In this document: piece by piece, positions 17,394 to 26,689 of the stretch
Numbering within the stretch: the stretch's first letter is position 1
How the letters are laid out: every line of letters begins with the position of its first letter
Assembly: GCF_030812215.1 (NCBI RefSeq)
Contig: NZ_JAUSSG010000009.1
Location: forward strand, 186,001-250,000
Origin: Variovorax boronicumulans
GTDB taxonomy: Bacteria; Pseudomonadota; Gammaproteobacteria; Burkholderiales; Burkholderiaceae_C
DNA length: 64,000 bases
Direction: 5' to 3'
The notes under the pieces: model-generated
What the model was told of the DNA's origin: nothing
Seen by the model: the letters and a program-made list of their open reading frames with translations, nothing else
Database searches by the model: none
Position numbers and translations under genes: made by a program

Positions 17394-17560
17394 TGCGCTG
17401 CAGCCCTGGTCGGGGCGCAGCCCACACGGCGGAGGGCGGCTGGAGACGTGGTCACGGGAAAAATTCCTGAAGGGCGGGAAACAAGGCAAAGAGTATCGTG
17501 CGCCCCTCCCCGCCCCGATGTAGGAGCGTGCCTACGCCTTGCGCCGCCACATTCCGCGTC

Positions 17561-17740
17561 TCAGGGTTTTCCGAGGTAGGTGCGCACGTCCTTCACCTCG
17601 ACGCCCGCAGCGGCGACGGCCGAGCGCAACTGCGCCTCGGTCACGCCCAGCGTCTGCGTCCAGTAGCGGACCTCGTGGGATTCATTGACATTGATGCGGG
17701 CTGCATCCTGCGGTCCGCGCTTGCTCAGGTCATCGGCCAT
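17561..17740 (-). CDS. DUF3606 small protein
   Basis: A 59-aa protein with the DUF3606 pattern: MADDLSKRGPQD, then RINVNESHEVRYWTQTLGV and a helical end VKDVRTYLG. Such proteins are common, short and of unknown function in Burkholderiales. GAGGA lies 8 bases before the ATG. It is divergent from the SnoaL-like gene at 17937. Confidence 0.82.
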   Translation of the reverse strand: MADDLSKRGPQDAARINVNESHEVRYWTQTLGVTEAQLRSAVAAAGVEVKDVRTYLGKP

Positions 17741-17936
17741 GGTGTGGATTCCTCGTTGAAGGCCCCCACGATGCAGCGTCCGCAGGCGCCCGGCTGGCGG
17801 ACGGCAGCGCACCTCCTTGCAGGATAAATCCGAGGGTGCGGACCGCAGAGGCTGGAGATGTCCGGAAGCAGCGCGCCCGCACGGGGCGCCGCGCCTATCG
17901 TCGGCCGCTCCTTCACTCCCACGAGCGCAACACAGC

Positions 17937-18404
17937 ATGACACCCGAACAGAACAAGCGCGCCGTCACCGAGGCATGGAAGGCGTTCGCCAGCCGCGACG
18001 CAGGGCGCATCCGCGCCGCGTTCACCAACGATGCCGAATGGCTCGCGCCCAAGGACAACGCCACCGGCGTGGCCCTCGGCTTCACCGACCACATGATCGG
18101 ACCCGACACGATCGTGCGCTTCCTCGTCGAAGAGTTTCCGAAGCTCTTCGTGGCCGACGTCTCGGTGGACTTCACCCAGCTGCTCTGCGACGGCGACACC
18201 GTGGTGCTCGAAATGCGCCTGCAGGCCATGCTCGCCAACGGCCGGCGCTACGACAACGACTACTGCTTCATCCTCGAACTGCGCGAAGGCCGCATCGCCC
18301 GGATGCGCGAGTACATGGACACGCAGAAAGGCCGCCGCATCGTCATCGGCGACCTCCCCGCCGACCTCAGGGCTGCCGGGCCCGCGCTTGCAGTTCCCGC
18401 TTGA
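17937..18404 (+). CDS. SnoaL/NTF2-like small enzyme-fold protein
   Basis: A 155-aa protein with the cone-shaped SnoaL/NTF2-like fold signature: an N-terminal helix (NKRAVTEAWKAFASRDAGRI), the DAEWLAP strand, DGDTVVLEMR and the late strand DYCFILELREGRIARMREYMD. Members are isomerases, hydrolases or ligand binders; the substrate here is unknown. The 3' end overlaps the convergent AMP-ligase gene by 38 bases. No strong ribosome site is visible. Confidence 0.8.
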   Translation: MTPEQNKRAVTEAWKAFASRDAGRIRAAFTNDAEWLAPKDNATGVALGFTDHMIGPDTIVRFLVEEFPKLFVADVSVDFTQLLCDGDTVVLEMRLQAMLANGRRYDNDYCFILELREGRIARMREYMDTQKGRRIVIGDLPADLRAAGPALAVPA

Positions 18405-19863
18405 GCAGCTTGCCGTTGGCGGTGGTGGGCATGGCATCGATCACCTCGATGCGGGCCGGCCGCTTGTAGGGCGAGAGGTGTTCGGCCAGGTAGGCGCGCA
18501 GCGCAGCCTCGTCGAGCGAGGCGCCGGGCTTCATCTCGGCGAAGGCGACGATCTGCTCGTTGCCGTCGGCCTCCGGCACGCCGACCACGGCGCACAGGTG
18601 CACGCCTTCGAAGCGGCCGATCACCGCCTCGATCTCCGCCGGATACACGTTGAAGCCCGAGCGGATGATCATTTCCTTCAGCCGCCCGACCACGAACAGC
18701 GCACCGTCGTCGCCGAAGCGCCCGAGGTCGCCGGTGGCATACCAGCCGCCGGGGCGCATCACCTGCGCGGTGGCGGCTGCGTCGCGGAAGTAGCCGAGCA
18801 TCAGGCCGGGGCCGCGCAGCCAGATTTCGCCCGTGTCTCCCGCCGGCACATCCTTGCCGTCGATGCCCACGATGCGCGCCTCGCCGCCCTCGACCGCATG
18901 CCCGGCCGCGGTGTCCGCGCGCGGCGCCTCGGTACGCGTGAGGAACACCGAGCCCGCGTATTCCGAGAGGCCATAGCCGTAGTGCAGCGGCTGGCCGAAC
19001 AGGCGCTCCACCCGCTGCTTGAGCGCCAGGTCGAGCGGCGCGGAGCCGGTGTACACGTAGCGCAGCCGCGGAAAGCGCGGCACCACGCGCTCGGCCTCGA
19101 TGTGCGCGATCAGCCGCGCGTACATCGTCGGCGGCCCGAGCAGGTTCGACACCTCCTCGTGCGCCAGCGCCTGCAGCATGTCGGCCGGCGAGAAGCTGCC
19201 GCGCAGCACCAGCGACGCACCGCCCGTGAGCGCGGCCATCAGCACCGTGCCGATGCCGAAGATGTGCGTCATCGGCAGGAACGCGTAGACGCGGTCGTGC
19301 CCGTCGAGCGCGCGCACGGCCGCCGACACGCGCCCGAAATGCAGCAGGCCGCGGTGCGACACCATCACGCCCTTGGGCGTGCCCGAAGTGCCGGAGGTGA
19401 AGATGATCGCGGCCGTGTCGGCCAGCGCCGCATCGGGCTCCGGCTGTGCTTCGGTACGCGGCGCCGAGTACATGACGCCCGGCAGCCCGGCCGGCGTCGC
19501 GGCTGCGCGCTCCGCATGCTGGCGCGCGGCGGCCGAGGAGCCGGTCGTGAAGCAGCACAGGCGCGCATCCGCACGCTCGACGATGGCGGCGATCTCGCCC
19601 GGCGACATGCGTGCATTCACGCCGCACGACCATGCGCCAACACGGCTACACGCCATCAACAGCGCGATGTGCGCGGCGCAGTTCTCGGCGACCAGCACCA
19701 CGCGGTCGGTCGGGCGCACGCCGGCGTCCAGCAGGTCTTGCGCGGCCGTGTCGGCCATCGCCTGCAACGCCGCGTAGGTGGTGGTGCCGCCGGGTTCGAA
19801 AAGGAAAACGGTCTCCGGCGTGCGGATCGCGCGTTCTTCCAGCAGGCTGTGGATGCGATGCAT
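18367..19863 (-). CDS. Acyl-CoA synthetase (AMP-dependent ligase)
   Basis: A 498-aa ANL-superfamily ligase that activates a carboxylic acid to an acyl-AMP and then acyl-CoA. Motifs are IIFTSGTSGTPKGVMVSH (P-loop), YGLSEYAG, WYATGDLGRFGDDG, the hinge GRLKEMIIRSGFNVYP and the C-terminal catalytic Lys in TTANGKLLKREL. Length and domain order fit the long/medium-chain fatty acid or aryl-CoA ligase group; the substrate cannot be read. It follows the Bug-protein gene by 3 bases and so is the last gene of an operon with that gene and the double acyl-CoA dehydrogenase, suggesting uptake, CoA activation and dehydrogenation of one acid. Confidence 0.9.
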   Translation of the reverse strand: MHRIHSLLEERAIRTPETVFLFEPGGTTTYAALQAMADTAAQDLLDAGVRPTDRVVLVAENCAAHIALLMACSRVGAWSCGVNARMSPGEIAAIVERADARLCCFTTGSSAAARQHAERAAATPAGLPGVMYSAPRTEAQPEPDAALADTAAIIFTSGTSGTPKGVMVSHRGLLHFGRVSAAVRALDGHDRVYAFLPMTHIFGIGTVLMAALTGGASLVLRGSFSPADMLQALAHEEVSNLLGPPTMYARLIAHIEAERVVPRFPRLRYVYTGSAPLDLALKQRVERLFGQPLHYGYGLSEYAGSVFLTRTEAPRADTAAGHAVEGGEARIVGIDGKDVPAGDTGEIWLRGPGLMLGYFRDAAATAQVMRPGGWYATGDLGRFGDDGALFVVGRLKEMIIRSGFNVYPAEIEAVIGRFEGVHLCAVVGVPEADGNEQIVAFAEMKPGASLDEAALRAYLAEHLSPYKRPARIEVIDAMPTTANGKLLKRELQARARQP

Positions 19864-19866
19864 CGG

Positions 19867-20853
19867 CTATTCCGCCTCGATGCCCTTGGACGCCGTCGCC
19901 CAGAGCTTGCGGTCGGACTGGCCCTTGGTCGCCAGCAGATCGGCCCCGCCCGACCACACGTCGTAGCCCTGTTCGCGCAGCCGGCTCGCGATGTCTTCGC
20001 GCGCCAACATCTTGAGCGCGGCGGCGTTGATGCGCGCGACCAGCGCCGGGTCCATGCGCGCCGGGCCGTAGAGGCCGAACCAGCCGCCCACGTCGTAGTC
20101 GGCCACGCCCGATTCGATCATCGTCGGCACGTCGGGCAGCATGCGGTTGCGCTGCCGCGATGTGACCGCCAGCGCGCGCAGGCGCCCCGACTGGATGAAG
20201 GGCCGCGAGGTCGCGATGATGTCGAACATCATCGGTACCGTGCCCGCCATCACGTCGGCGAGCGCGGGCGCGCTGCCCTTGTAGGGCACATGCGTGAACT
20301 GCACGCCGGTCATCTTCTCCAGCAGCGCGCCACTCAGGTGGTTGGAGGCGCCCACACCGGCCGAGCCGTAGAACAGCTTGCCGGGCTTGGCCTTCGCATA
20401 GGCCAGGAGCTCGGCCACGTTGCGCACCGGCAGATCCTTGTTGACCACGAGCACGTTGGTGTAGTCCACCAGCGGCGCGATGGGCGTCAGGTCCTTCATC
20501 GGATCGAACGGCATGTTGCGCTGCACGTTCGGGTTGATCGTGATGGTCGGGCTCGCGCCGAGGAAGAGCATGGCGCCATCGGGCGGCGACTTGGCGACCG
20601 CATTGCCGCCGAGCGAGCCGCCCGCGCCGGGGCGGTTGTCGACGATCACCTGCGTGCCGAGTTCCTGGCTCAGCGCGGGCGCGAGCAGCCGCGCCGCACC
20701 GTCTACCGGCCCGCCCGCGGAATAGCCCACCACGAGCTTGATGAGCGGTGGCAGCGCCTGCTGCGCGAACGCCCGCGAGGGCAGCACGGACAGCAATGCG
20801 CCGCCCGCCAGCGCAGCGACGGCATGGCGCCGGGTGAGGTCGAGGGATTCCAT
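19867..20853 (-). CDS. Bug-type tripartite tricarboxylate transporter substrate-binding protein
   Basis: A 328-aa Bug-family binding protein. Twin-Arg-like signal (LTRRHAVAALAGGALLS) with cleavage near SRAFAQQ. Motifs are IKLVVGYSAGGPVDGAARL, VDNRPGAGGSLGG, VPYKGSAPALADVMAG and LPDVPTMIESGV. GGAG lies 9 bases before ATG 20853; an in-frame extension upstream is unsupported. It sits between the acyl-CoA dehydrogenase and AMP-ligase genes, so its ligand is probably the acid handled by them. It is a distant paralogue of the binding protein at 1243-2253. Confidence 0.9.
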   Translation of the reverse strand: MESLDLTRRHAVAALAGGALLSVLPSRAFAQQALPPLIKLVVGYSAGGPVDGAARLLAPALSQELGTQVIVDNRPGAGGSLGGNAVAKSPPDGAMLFLGASPTITINPNVQRNMPFDPMKDLTPIAPLVDYTNVLVVNKDLPVRNVAELLAYAKAKPGKLFYGSAGVGASNHLSGALLEKMTGVQFTHVPYKGSAPALADVMAGTVPMMFDIIATSRPFIQSGRLRALAVTSRQRNRMLPDVPTMIESGVADYDVGGWFGLYGPARMDPALVARINAAALKMLAREDIASRLREQGYDVWSGGADLLATKGQSDRKLWATASKGIEAE

Positions 20854-20896
20854 GAGCGTTGTCTCCTGTTGTTTATTTCTTCGGCGCTCGCATCGC

Positions 20897-23215
20897 TCAG
20901 GCCGGAAGGTCCAGCACCTGCCGCGCGAGGATGTTTCGCTGTATCTCATTGGTGCCGCCGTAGATCATTGCGGCCGTCGATCCGATGAGCGGCGACAGCA
21001 CGTTGAAAGTCTGCCCGTCGAGCACCTGGTCGCCGGCGACCGCGCCCTGCTCTTCGCCGGCCTCGACCAGCAAGGCGCCGATGCGGTGGTAGGTCTCGCT
21101 CGCCCAGATCTTCAACAGCGACACCGATGCGGGCAGCGGCTTGCCGGCGCGCACGATGTTGGCGAAGCTGGTGTAGGCGGCGGTCAGGTCGGCCACATCG
21201 AGCCGCAGCGCCGCAAAGCGCTGCGCGAAGACGGGCTCGGCGAACAGGCGCCGCGCCTCTGCGAGCCGTGCAAGCTGCCCCAGCGCGTACTGCGACTGCT
21301 TGGGGCTGCCGAGGAAGATGCGCTCGAAACCCAGCAGCGCCTTCGCGATCGTCCAGCCGCCATGCAGCTGGCCGACGAGGTTGCCGGCCGGCACGCGCAC
21401 GTTGTCGAAGAACACCTCGCAGAACTCCGGCTCGCCCGCCAGCGTGTGGATCGGCCGCACCGTGATGCCCGGCGTGCGCAGGTCGCACAGAAGAAAGCTG
21501 ATGCCCTCTTGCTTGCGCGCTTCCTTGTCGGTGCGCACGAGCATGAAGATGTGGTTGGCGTCCTGCGCAAGCGTGGTCCAGATCTTCTGGCCGTTGACGA
21601 TGAAGTGTTCACCTTCGGCGTCGCGGCCCGCGATGGCCTCGGTGCGCAGGCCCGCGAGGTCGGAGCCCGCATTGGGCTCCGAATAGCCTTGGCACCAGAC
21701 GTGCTCGCCGCTCAGGATGCGCGGCAGAAAGCGCTGCTGCTGCTCGGGCGTGCCGTGCTGGATGAGCAGCGGCCCGATCATCACGATGCCCTGGTCGGGC
21801 GCGCGCGCCACGCCGTATTGCTCCAGCTCCTCGATCCACGCGATGAGCTTGTCGGCCGGCAGGCCCATGCCGCCGTGCGCCTCGGGCCACGCCGGCGCGA
21901 TCCAGCCTTGCGCGGACAGCGTGAGGTACCAGTCGCGCATCTCGCTCCATCGCGCGCGGTGCGAGAGATAGCGCAGTTCCTGCGGATAGCGCTGCTGCAG
22001 GAAGCCGCGCACCATGCGGCGGAACTCGGCCTCGGGCATGGCGGACCAGTCGGCGGTGCGGGGGAACTCGCCGGTCCATGCGGCAGTGCCTGTCGTCGCT
22101 TCGCCTTCGCCTGCGAGCAGGCCATGCCGGTGTTGATGCGCGGTGACGTTGCCGAGCCACGCCGAGAGGCACAGCACGCGCTTGTAGAACAGGCTCAGGT
22201 CGCATTCCTGCGTGTAGCCGATGGCGCCGTGCAACTGCACGGAGGTGCGCGAGGCTTGCAGCGCGGCGGCCGTGCAGCGCGCATTGACGCGGCTCGCCTC
22301 GGCTTCGAGCCGCTCCACCGGCAACCCGGTGCTCGCCAACGCCAGCACCTCGTTCAGCGTGGCCTGCGCCACCTCGAGATGGATGAACATATCGACGCAG
22401 CGGTGTTGCAAGGCCTGGAAGCTGCCGATGGGCTTGCCGAACTGCGAGCGCGTGCGCAGGTAGGCCAGCGTCTGCGCCAGCATCGCCTGCCCCGCGCCAA
22501 GAAGCTCGGCCGCCTGCAGGATCTGGCCGGCCGCGAGCGCATGGCGCAGCGCCTCTTGCGCGGCCGGCCCTTCGGCCAGCACCGCATCGGGCGGCAACGC
22601 GACCTGCTCGAAGCGCAGGCTCGATGCCTGTCCGCCATCAACCAGCGGCATCGGCGTTTCAGTCACGCCTTCGGTGCCGCGCGGCACCCAGAGGATCACC
22701 GCATCGTCCTCGCCGCGCGCCGACACCAGCCAGCCGCTGGCGGCCGCGCCGGGCAGCACCATGAGCTTTTCGCCTTGCAGCAGCACGCTGCCTGCGCGCC
22801 TTTCGCAACCACAGGCGAGCGGCACCGCGCTCAGGTCGCCCGCGCTCTCCTGCCATGCCAGTGCGGGCAGGCTGCGGCCCGCGATCAGGTGGGCGAGCAA
22901 GGCGCGGGCGGCAGGTGTATCCAGCCGCGCCAGCAGAAGCGCGCTGAGACCGGCCACGGCCAACAGCGGTTCGGGCGCCGCGTGCTCGCCGGCCGCACGC
23001 AGGATTTCCGCCGCGCCATCCAACTCCAGCCCCAGGCCGCCCGCGGATTCGGGAGCCAGCATGCCCGTCCAGCCCAGTTCGGCGAGTGCGCTCCAGCCCT
23101 CTGCTTCGTCGGCACCGGGCCGCTCCATCAACGCGCGCCGTCTTTGGGTGGCGCCGCTGCGCACGAAGTAGTCGAGCGCCGCTTCGCGCATTGCCGAGAG
23201 TGATTCGATATCCAT
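20897..23215 (-). CDS. Fused double acyl-CoA dehydrogenase
   Basis: A 772-aa protein made of two acyl-CoA dehydrogenase (ACAD) units in one chain, about twice the usual length. The N-terminal unit (about 1-370) retains YLRTRSQFGKPIGSFQALQH and LHGAIGYTQECDLSLFYKR but is otherwise diverged. The C-terminal unit (about 375-772) has the FAD/substrate motifs WCQGYSEPNAGSDLAGLRT, VNGQKIWTT and the C-terminal MIYGGTNEIQRNILAR. In other bacteria split ACAD pairs form heteromers for steroid or branched acyl-CoA oxidation; the fusion may fix such a pair. ATG 23215 is chosen from family length. It is the first gene of the minus-strand operon; 106 bases separate it from the divergent plus-strand operon. 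Confidence 0.88.
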   Translation of the reverse strand: MDIESLSAMREAALDYFVRSGATQRRRALMERPGADEAEGWSALAELGWTGMLAPESAGGLGLELDGAAEILRAAGEHAAPEPLLAVAGLSALLLARLDTPAARALLAHLIAGRSLPALAWQESAGDLSAVPLACGCERRAGSVLLQGEKLMVLPGAAASGWLVSARGEDDAVILWVPRGTEGVTETPMPLVDGGQASSLRFEQVALPPDAVLAEGPAAQEALRHALAAGQILQAAELLGAGQAMLAQTLAYLRTRSQFGKPIGSFQALQHRCVDMFIHLEVAQATLNEVLALASTGLPVERLEAEASRVNARCTAAALQASRTSVQLHGAIGYTQECDLSLFYKRVLCLSAWLGNVTAHQHRHGLLAGEGEATTGTAAWTGEFPRTADWSAMPEAEFRRMVRGFLQQRYPQELRYLSHRARWSEMRDWYLTLSAQGWIAPAWPEAHGGMGLPADKLIAWIEELEQYGVARAPDQGIVMIGPLLIQHGTPEQQQRFLPRILSGEHVWCQGYSEPNAGSDLAGLRTEAIAGRDAEGEHFIVNGQKIWTTLAQDANHIFMLVRTDKEARKQEGISFLLCDLRTPGITVRPIHTLAGEPEFCEVFFDNVRVPAGNLVGQLHGGWTIAKALLGFERIFLGSPKQSQYALGQLARLAEARRLFAEPVFAQRFAALRLDVADLTAAYTSFANIVRAGKPLPASVSLLKIWASETYHRIGALLVEAGEEQGAVAGDQVLDGQTFNVLSPLIGSTAAMIYGGTNEIQRNILARQVLDLPA

Positions 23216-23321
23216 GGCCGCAGCGTGGCAGAAGACCCCGGCGGGCGGCATTTGCATTTGCCGAAGGGAGGGTTTCGCAATCACGGAGCCGCCTCGCGCG
23301 GGACGGGACTAGATTCGGCGC

Positions 23322-24107
23322 ATGACCACCAAGATCAAGAAATCCCTGCACACCGAACTGGGCCACAGCACCCCCGACAAGATCACCGTGCGCGGACGCG
23401 ACCTGCCCTCGGAAATCCTCGGCCACCTGAACCTGGGCGACATGGCCTTCCTGGAACTCACGGGGCGCATCCCGACGCCGCAGGAGTCAGTCACCTTCAA
23501 CGCCATCGCCGTCACCCTGGTCGAGCATGGCGTGACGCCGAGCGCACTGGCCGCGCGCCTCACTTATGCAGGCGCCCCCGAAGCGCTGCAGGCCGCGGTC
23601 GCCGCGGGCCTGTGCGGCCTGGGCACCGTGTTCGTCGGCAGCACAGAAGGCGCGGCCAGGTTGCTGTACGAGGCGATTCCCTTCGGCGAGAAGCCGTCCC
23701 GCCCGCTGCCCGACATGGCGAAGGACATCGTGGCCGATTTCCGCGCGCGCAAGCAGATCGTGCCGGGCCTGGGACATCCGCTGCACAAGCCCATCGACCC
23801 GCGCACGCCGCGCCTGTTCCAGATCGCGGCCGAGAACGGCCTGTCCACCCACTACGTCGCGCTGATGCAGGCGGTGCAGGAAGAGGCCGAGCGCGTCTCG
23901 GGCAAGTCGCTGCCGATCAACGCCACCGGTGCCATCGGCGCGATTGCCGCGGAGTTCGGCTTTCCCTGGAAGATCATCCGCGGCATCGGCGTGATGGCGC
24001 GCGCCATCGGCCTGGTGGGCCACATCCTGGAGGAGATCGACGACCCGATGGCCATCGAGATCTGGCAGCGCGTGGAAAAGGAAGCCGGCGGCCCCCGCCA
24101 GGACTGA
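23322..24107 (+). CDS. Citrate-synthase-fold citryl-CoA lyase-like protein
   Basis: A 261-aa short member of the citrate synthase superfamily, well below the ~400 aa of full citrate synthase. Visible motifs are FLELTGRIPTPQE, GLCGLGTVFVGSTEG, the catalytic-type His in VPGLGHPLHKPIDPR, and GAIGAIAAEFGFPWK. Short proteins of this type are annotated as citryl-CoA lyases and would cleave a citryl-CoA-like ester to acetyl-CoA and an oxo acid. It leads a three-gene plus-strand operon with an acyl-CoA dehydrogenase and MmgE/PrpD, which fits breakdown of a tricarboxylate- or methylcitrate-like compound. The substrate is an inference. Confidence 0.82.
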   Translation: MTTKIKKSLHTELGHSTPDKITVRGRDLPSEILGHLNLGDMAFLELTGRIPTPQESVTFNAIAVTLVEHGVTPSALAARLTYAGAPEALQAAVAAGLCGLGTVFVGSTEGAARLLYEAIPFGEKPSRPLPDMAKDIVADFRARKQIVPGLGHPLHKPIDPRTPRLFQIAAENGLSTHYVALMQAVQEEAERVSGKSLPINATGAIGAIAAEFGFPWKIIRGIGVMARAIGLVGHILEEIDDPMAIEIWQRVEKEAGGPRQD

Positions 24108-24124
24108 AGAAAAAGCAACGAGCG

Positions 24125-25288
24125 ATGAACAACGCCAACGACAAGAGCTTTCCCGACATCCGCGACGCCGTGCGCGACCTGTGCGCACAGTTTCCCAACG
24201 AGTACTTCCGCAAGATCGACGAGGCCCGCGGCTACCCCGCCGAGTTCGTCGATGCCCTCACCAAGGCCGGCTGGATGGCCGCGCTGATCCCCCAGGAGTA
24301 CGGCGGCTCGGGCCTCGGCCTCACCGAAGCCTCGGTGATCATGGAAGAGATCAACCGCTGCGGCGGCAATTCCGGCGCCTGCCACGGCCAGATGTACAAC
24401 ATGGGCACGCTGCTGCGCCATGGCAGCGAGGCGCAGAAGCGCGAATACCTGCCACGCATCGCCACTGGCGAGCTGCGCCTGCAGTCGATGGGCGTGACCG
24501 AGCCCAGCACGGGCACCGACACCACCAAGATCAAGACCACCGCGGTGAAGAAAGGCGACCGCTACGTCATCAACGGCCAGAAGGTATGGATCTCGCGCAT
24601 CCAGCACTCGGACCTGATGATCCTGCTGGCGCGCACCACGCCGCTCGCGGACGTGAAGAAGAAATCAGAGGGCATGTCGATCTTCATCGTCGACCTGCGC
24701 GAAGCCATTGGCAAGGGGATGACGGTGCGGCCGATCCTAAACATGGTCAACCACGAGACCAACGAGCTCTTCTTCGAGAACCTGGAGATTCCCGCGGAAA
24801 ACCTGATCGGCGTGGAAGGCCAGGGTTTCAAGTACATCCTGGACGGCCTCAACGCCGAGCGCACGTTGATCGCGGCCGAATGCATCGGCGATGGCTACTG
24901 GTTCATCGACAAGGTGACGGCGTACACGAAGGAGCGCGTGGTGTTCGGCCGCCCCATCGGCCAGAACCAGGGTGTGCAGTTCCCGATTGCCGAGGCATTC
25001 ATCGAGATCGAAGCAGCCAACCTCATGCGCTACGAAGCCTGCCGCCTGTTCGACGCGCACGAGCCCTGCGGTGCGCAGGCCAACATGGCGAAGTACCTCG
25101 CGGCCAAGGCGAGCTGGGAGGCGGCCAATGCGTGCCTTCAATTCCATGGCGGCTTCGGCTTCGCGTGCGAATACGACATCGAACGCAAGTTCCGCGAGAC
25201 CCGGCTGTATCAAGTTGCGCCGATCTCTACGAACCTCATCCTGAGCTATGTCGCCGAACACATGCTCGGCCTCCCTCGCTCGTTCTGA
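24125..25288 (+). CDS. Acyl-CoA dehydrogenase
   Basis: A 387-aa single-unit ACAD, normal length. Motifs are LIPQEYGGSGLGLTEASVI, SMGVTEPSTGTDTTKIKT, VINGQKVWIS, MVNHETNELFFENLEIP, RPIGQNQGVQFPIAEA and LQFHGGFGFACEYDIER. It would oxidise a saturated acyl-CoA to the 2-enoyl-CoA, passing electrons to ETF. It lies 17 bases after the citryl-CoA-lyase-like gene and 12 bases before the MmgE/PrpD gene. Substrate not readable. Confidence 0.9.
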   Translation: MNNANDKSFPDIRDAVRDLCAQFPNEYFRKIDEARGYPAEFVDALTKAGWMAALIPQEYGGSGLGLTEASVIMEEINRCGGNSGACHGQMYNMGTLLRHGSEAQKREYLPRIATGELRLQSMGVTEPSTGTDTTKIKTTAVKKGDRYVINGQKVWISRIQHSDLMILLARTTPLADVKKKSEGMSIFIVDLREAIGKGMTVRPILNMVNHETNELFFENLEIPAENLIGVEGQGFKYILDGLNAERTLIAAECIGDGYWFIDKVTAYTKERVVFGRPIGQNQGVQFPIAEAFIEIEAANLMRYEACRLFDAHEPCGAQANMAKYLAAKASWEAANACLQFHGGFGFACEYDIERKFRETRLYQVAPISTNLILSYVAEHMLGLPRSF

Positions 25289-25300
25289 AGGGACACCTCC

Positions 25301-26662
25301 ATGACCGATTCGAATCATCCGAGCAAGGTGCTCGCCACCTTCGCCGCCGACCTGAAGTTCGCGGACATTCCCACCCCCGTGCTGCGCCGCACCGAAGACC
25401 TGATGCTCGACTGGCTCGGCTCGGTGCTCGCAGCCCGCACCGCACGGCCGATACGCAGCATCGAGCGCTTCGCGCAAATGATGGGCCCCGCCGATGGGCC
25501 GAGCGAAATCCTGACCTCGCGCCACACCAGCTCGCCGCTGTTCGCAGCGCTCGTCAATGCCGCAGCCTCGCACTTCGTGGAGCAGGACGATGTGCACAAC
25601 GGCTCGGTGTTTCACCCGGCCGCCGTGGTCATCGCGCCGGCGCTCGCCGTGGCGCAGAGCATCGGCGCGAGTGGTGCGCAACTGCTGACCGCCGTGGTCG
25701 CGGGTTACGAAGTCGGCATTCGCGTCGGCGAATTCCTCGGGCGCTCGCACTACAAGACCTTTCACACCACGGCGACGGCGGGCACGATTGCCGCTGCGGC
25801 AGCGGTCGGCCGCCTGCTCGACCTCACGCCGCAGCAGATGCTGCATGCGTTCGGATCGGCCGGGACGCAATCGGCCGGCGTGTGGGAGTTCCTGCGCGAT
25901 GCCGCGGACTCCAAGCAACTGCACTGCGCGCATGCCGCATCGAGCGGGTTGATGTCGGCATACCTCGCGCAAGACGGTTTCACCGGCGCAGCGAAGATTC
26001 TCGAAGGCGCGCAGGGCCTCGGCGTCGGCATGTCGAGCGATGCCGACCCGGCGAAGCTCACCGATGGCCTCGGCACGCGCTGGACGCTGGCCGAGACCTC
26101 GTTCAAGTACCACGCATCCTGCCGCCACACGCATCCCGCCGCCGACGCACTGCTGCAGGTCATGACGCAGAACAAGCTGAAGCACAGCGACGTGGCTTAC
26201 GTCACCACGCATGTGCACCAAGGCGCCATCGATGTGCTGGGCCGCGTGACCGTGCCCGCGACGGTGCACCAGGGCAAGTTCTCGATGGGCACGGTGCTCG
26301 GCCTGATCGCAGTACACGGCCGCGCCGGCCTCGGCGAGTTCGACCGCGACTTTCTCGCGCCCGATGTCGCGGGCTTCCGCGAAAAGGTCACGATGCAGCT
26401 CGACCCCGAGGTCGACACCGCCTACCCCGCCCGTTGGATCGGCAAGGTGAGCGTCGAAACCGTCGACGGCCGCACGCTGCAGGGCCGTGTGGACGAGCCC
26501 AAGGGCGATCCGGGCAACAGCCTGGACCGCGCGGAGATCGAAGACAAGATGCAGCGCCTCGCGCACTATGGCGAAGGCGCCACGGCCGACGAGGCCAAGG
26601 CAATGTGCCAGCGCATCTGGCAACTCGCCGACGCACGAGAAGTCGGCCGCTGGCTCCCCTGA
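25301..26662 (+). CDS. MmgE/PrpD-family dehydratase/isomerase
   Basis: A 453-aa member of the MmgE/PrpD family (2-methylcitrate dehydratase, cis-aconitate decarboxylase and relatives). Motifs include LMLDWLGSVLAARTARP, NAAASHFVEQDDVHNGSVFHPAA, VVAGYEVGIRVGEFLGR and TSFKYHASCRHTHPAADALL. The HASCRHTHP segment holds conserved His residues of the active site region. GAAGGGA lies upstream of the ATG. As the last gene of the operon it supports a pathway in which a branched or tricarboxylic acid is dehydrated or isomerised before cleavage. Confidence 0.88.
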   Translation: MTDSNHPSKVLATFAADLKFADIPTPVLRRTEDLMLDWLGSVLAARTARPIRSIERFAQMMGPADGPSEILTSRHTSSPLFAALVNAAASHFVEQDDVHNGSVFHPAAVVIAPALAVAQSIGASGAQLLTAVVAGYEVGIRVGEFLGRSHYKTFHTTATAGTIAAAAAVGRLLDLTPQQMLHAFGSAGTQSAGVWEFLRDAADSKQLHCAHAASSGLMSAYLAQDGFTGAAKILEGAQGLGVGMSSDADPAKLTDGLGTRWTLAETSFKYHASCRHTHPAADALLQVMTQNKLKHSDVAYVTTHVHQGAIDVLGRVTVPATVHQGKFSMGTVLGLIAVHGRAGLGEFDRDFLAPDVAGFREKVTMQLDPEVDTAYPARWIGKVSVETVDGRTLQGRVDEPKGDPGNSLDRAEIEDKMQRLAHYGEGATADEAKAMCQRIWQLADAREVGRWLP

Positions 26663-26689
26663 CGACGGCCCCAAAACCCAATCGAGCCC

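Noticed and set aside
18367..19863. AMP-ligase as the fatty-acyl loader for the lipopeptide
   Set aside because: It is in a tight operon with a Bug protein and an acyl-CoA dehydrogenase about 9 kb beyond the end of the lipopeptide operon, and no loading carrier domain precedes the starter C domain.
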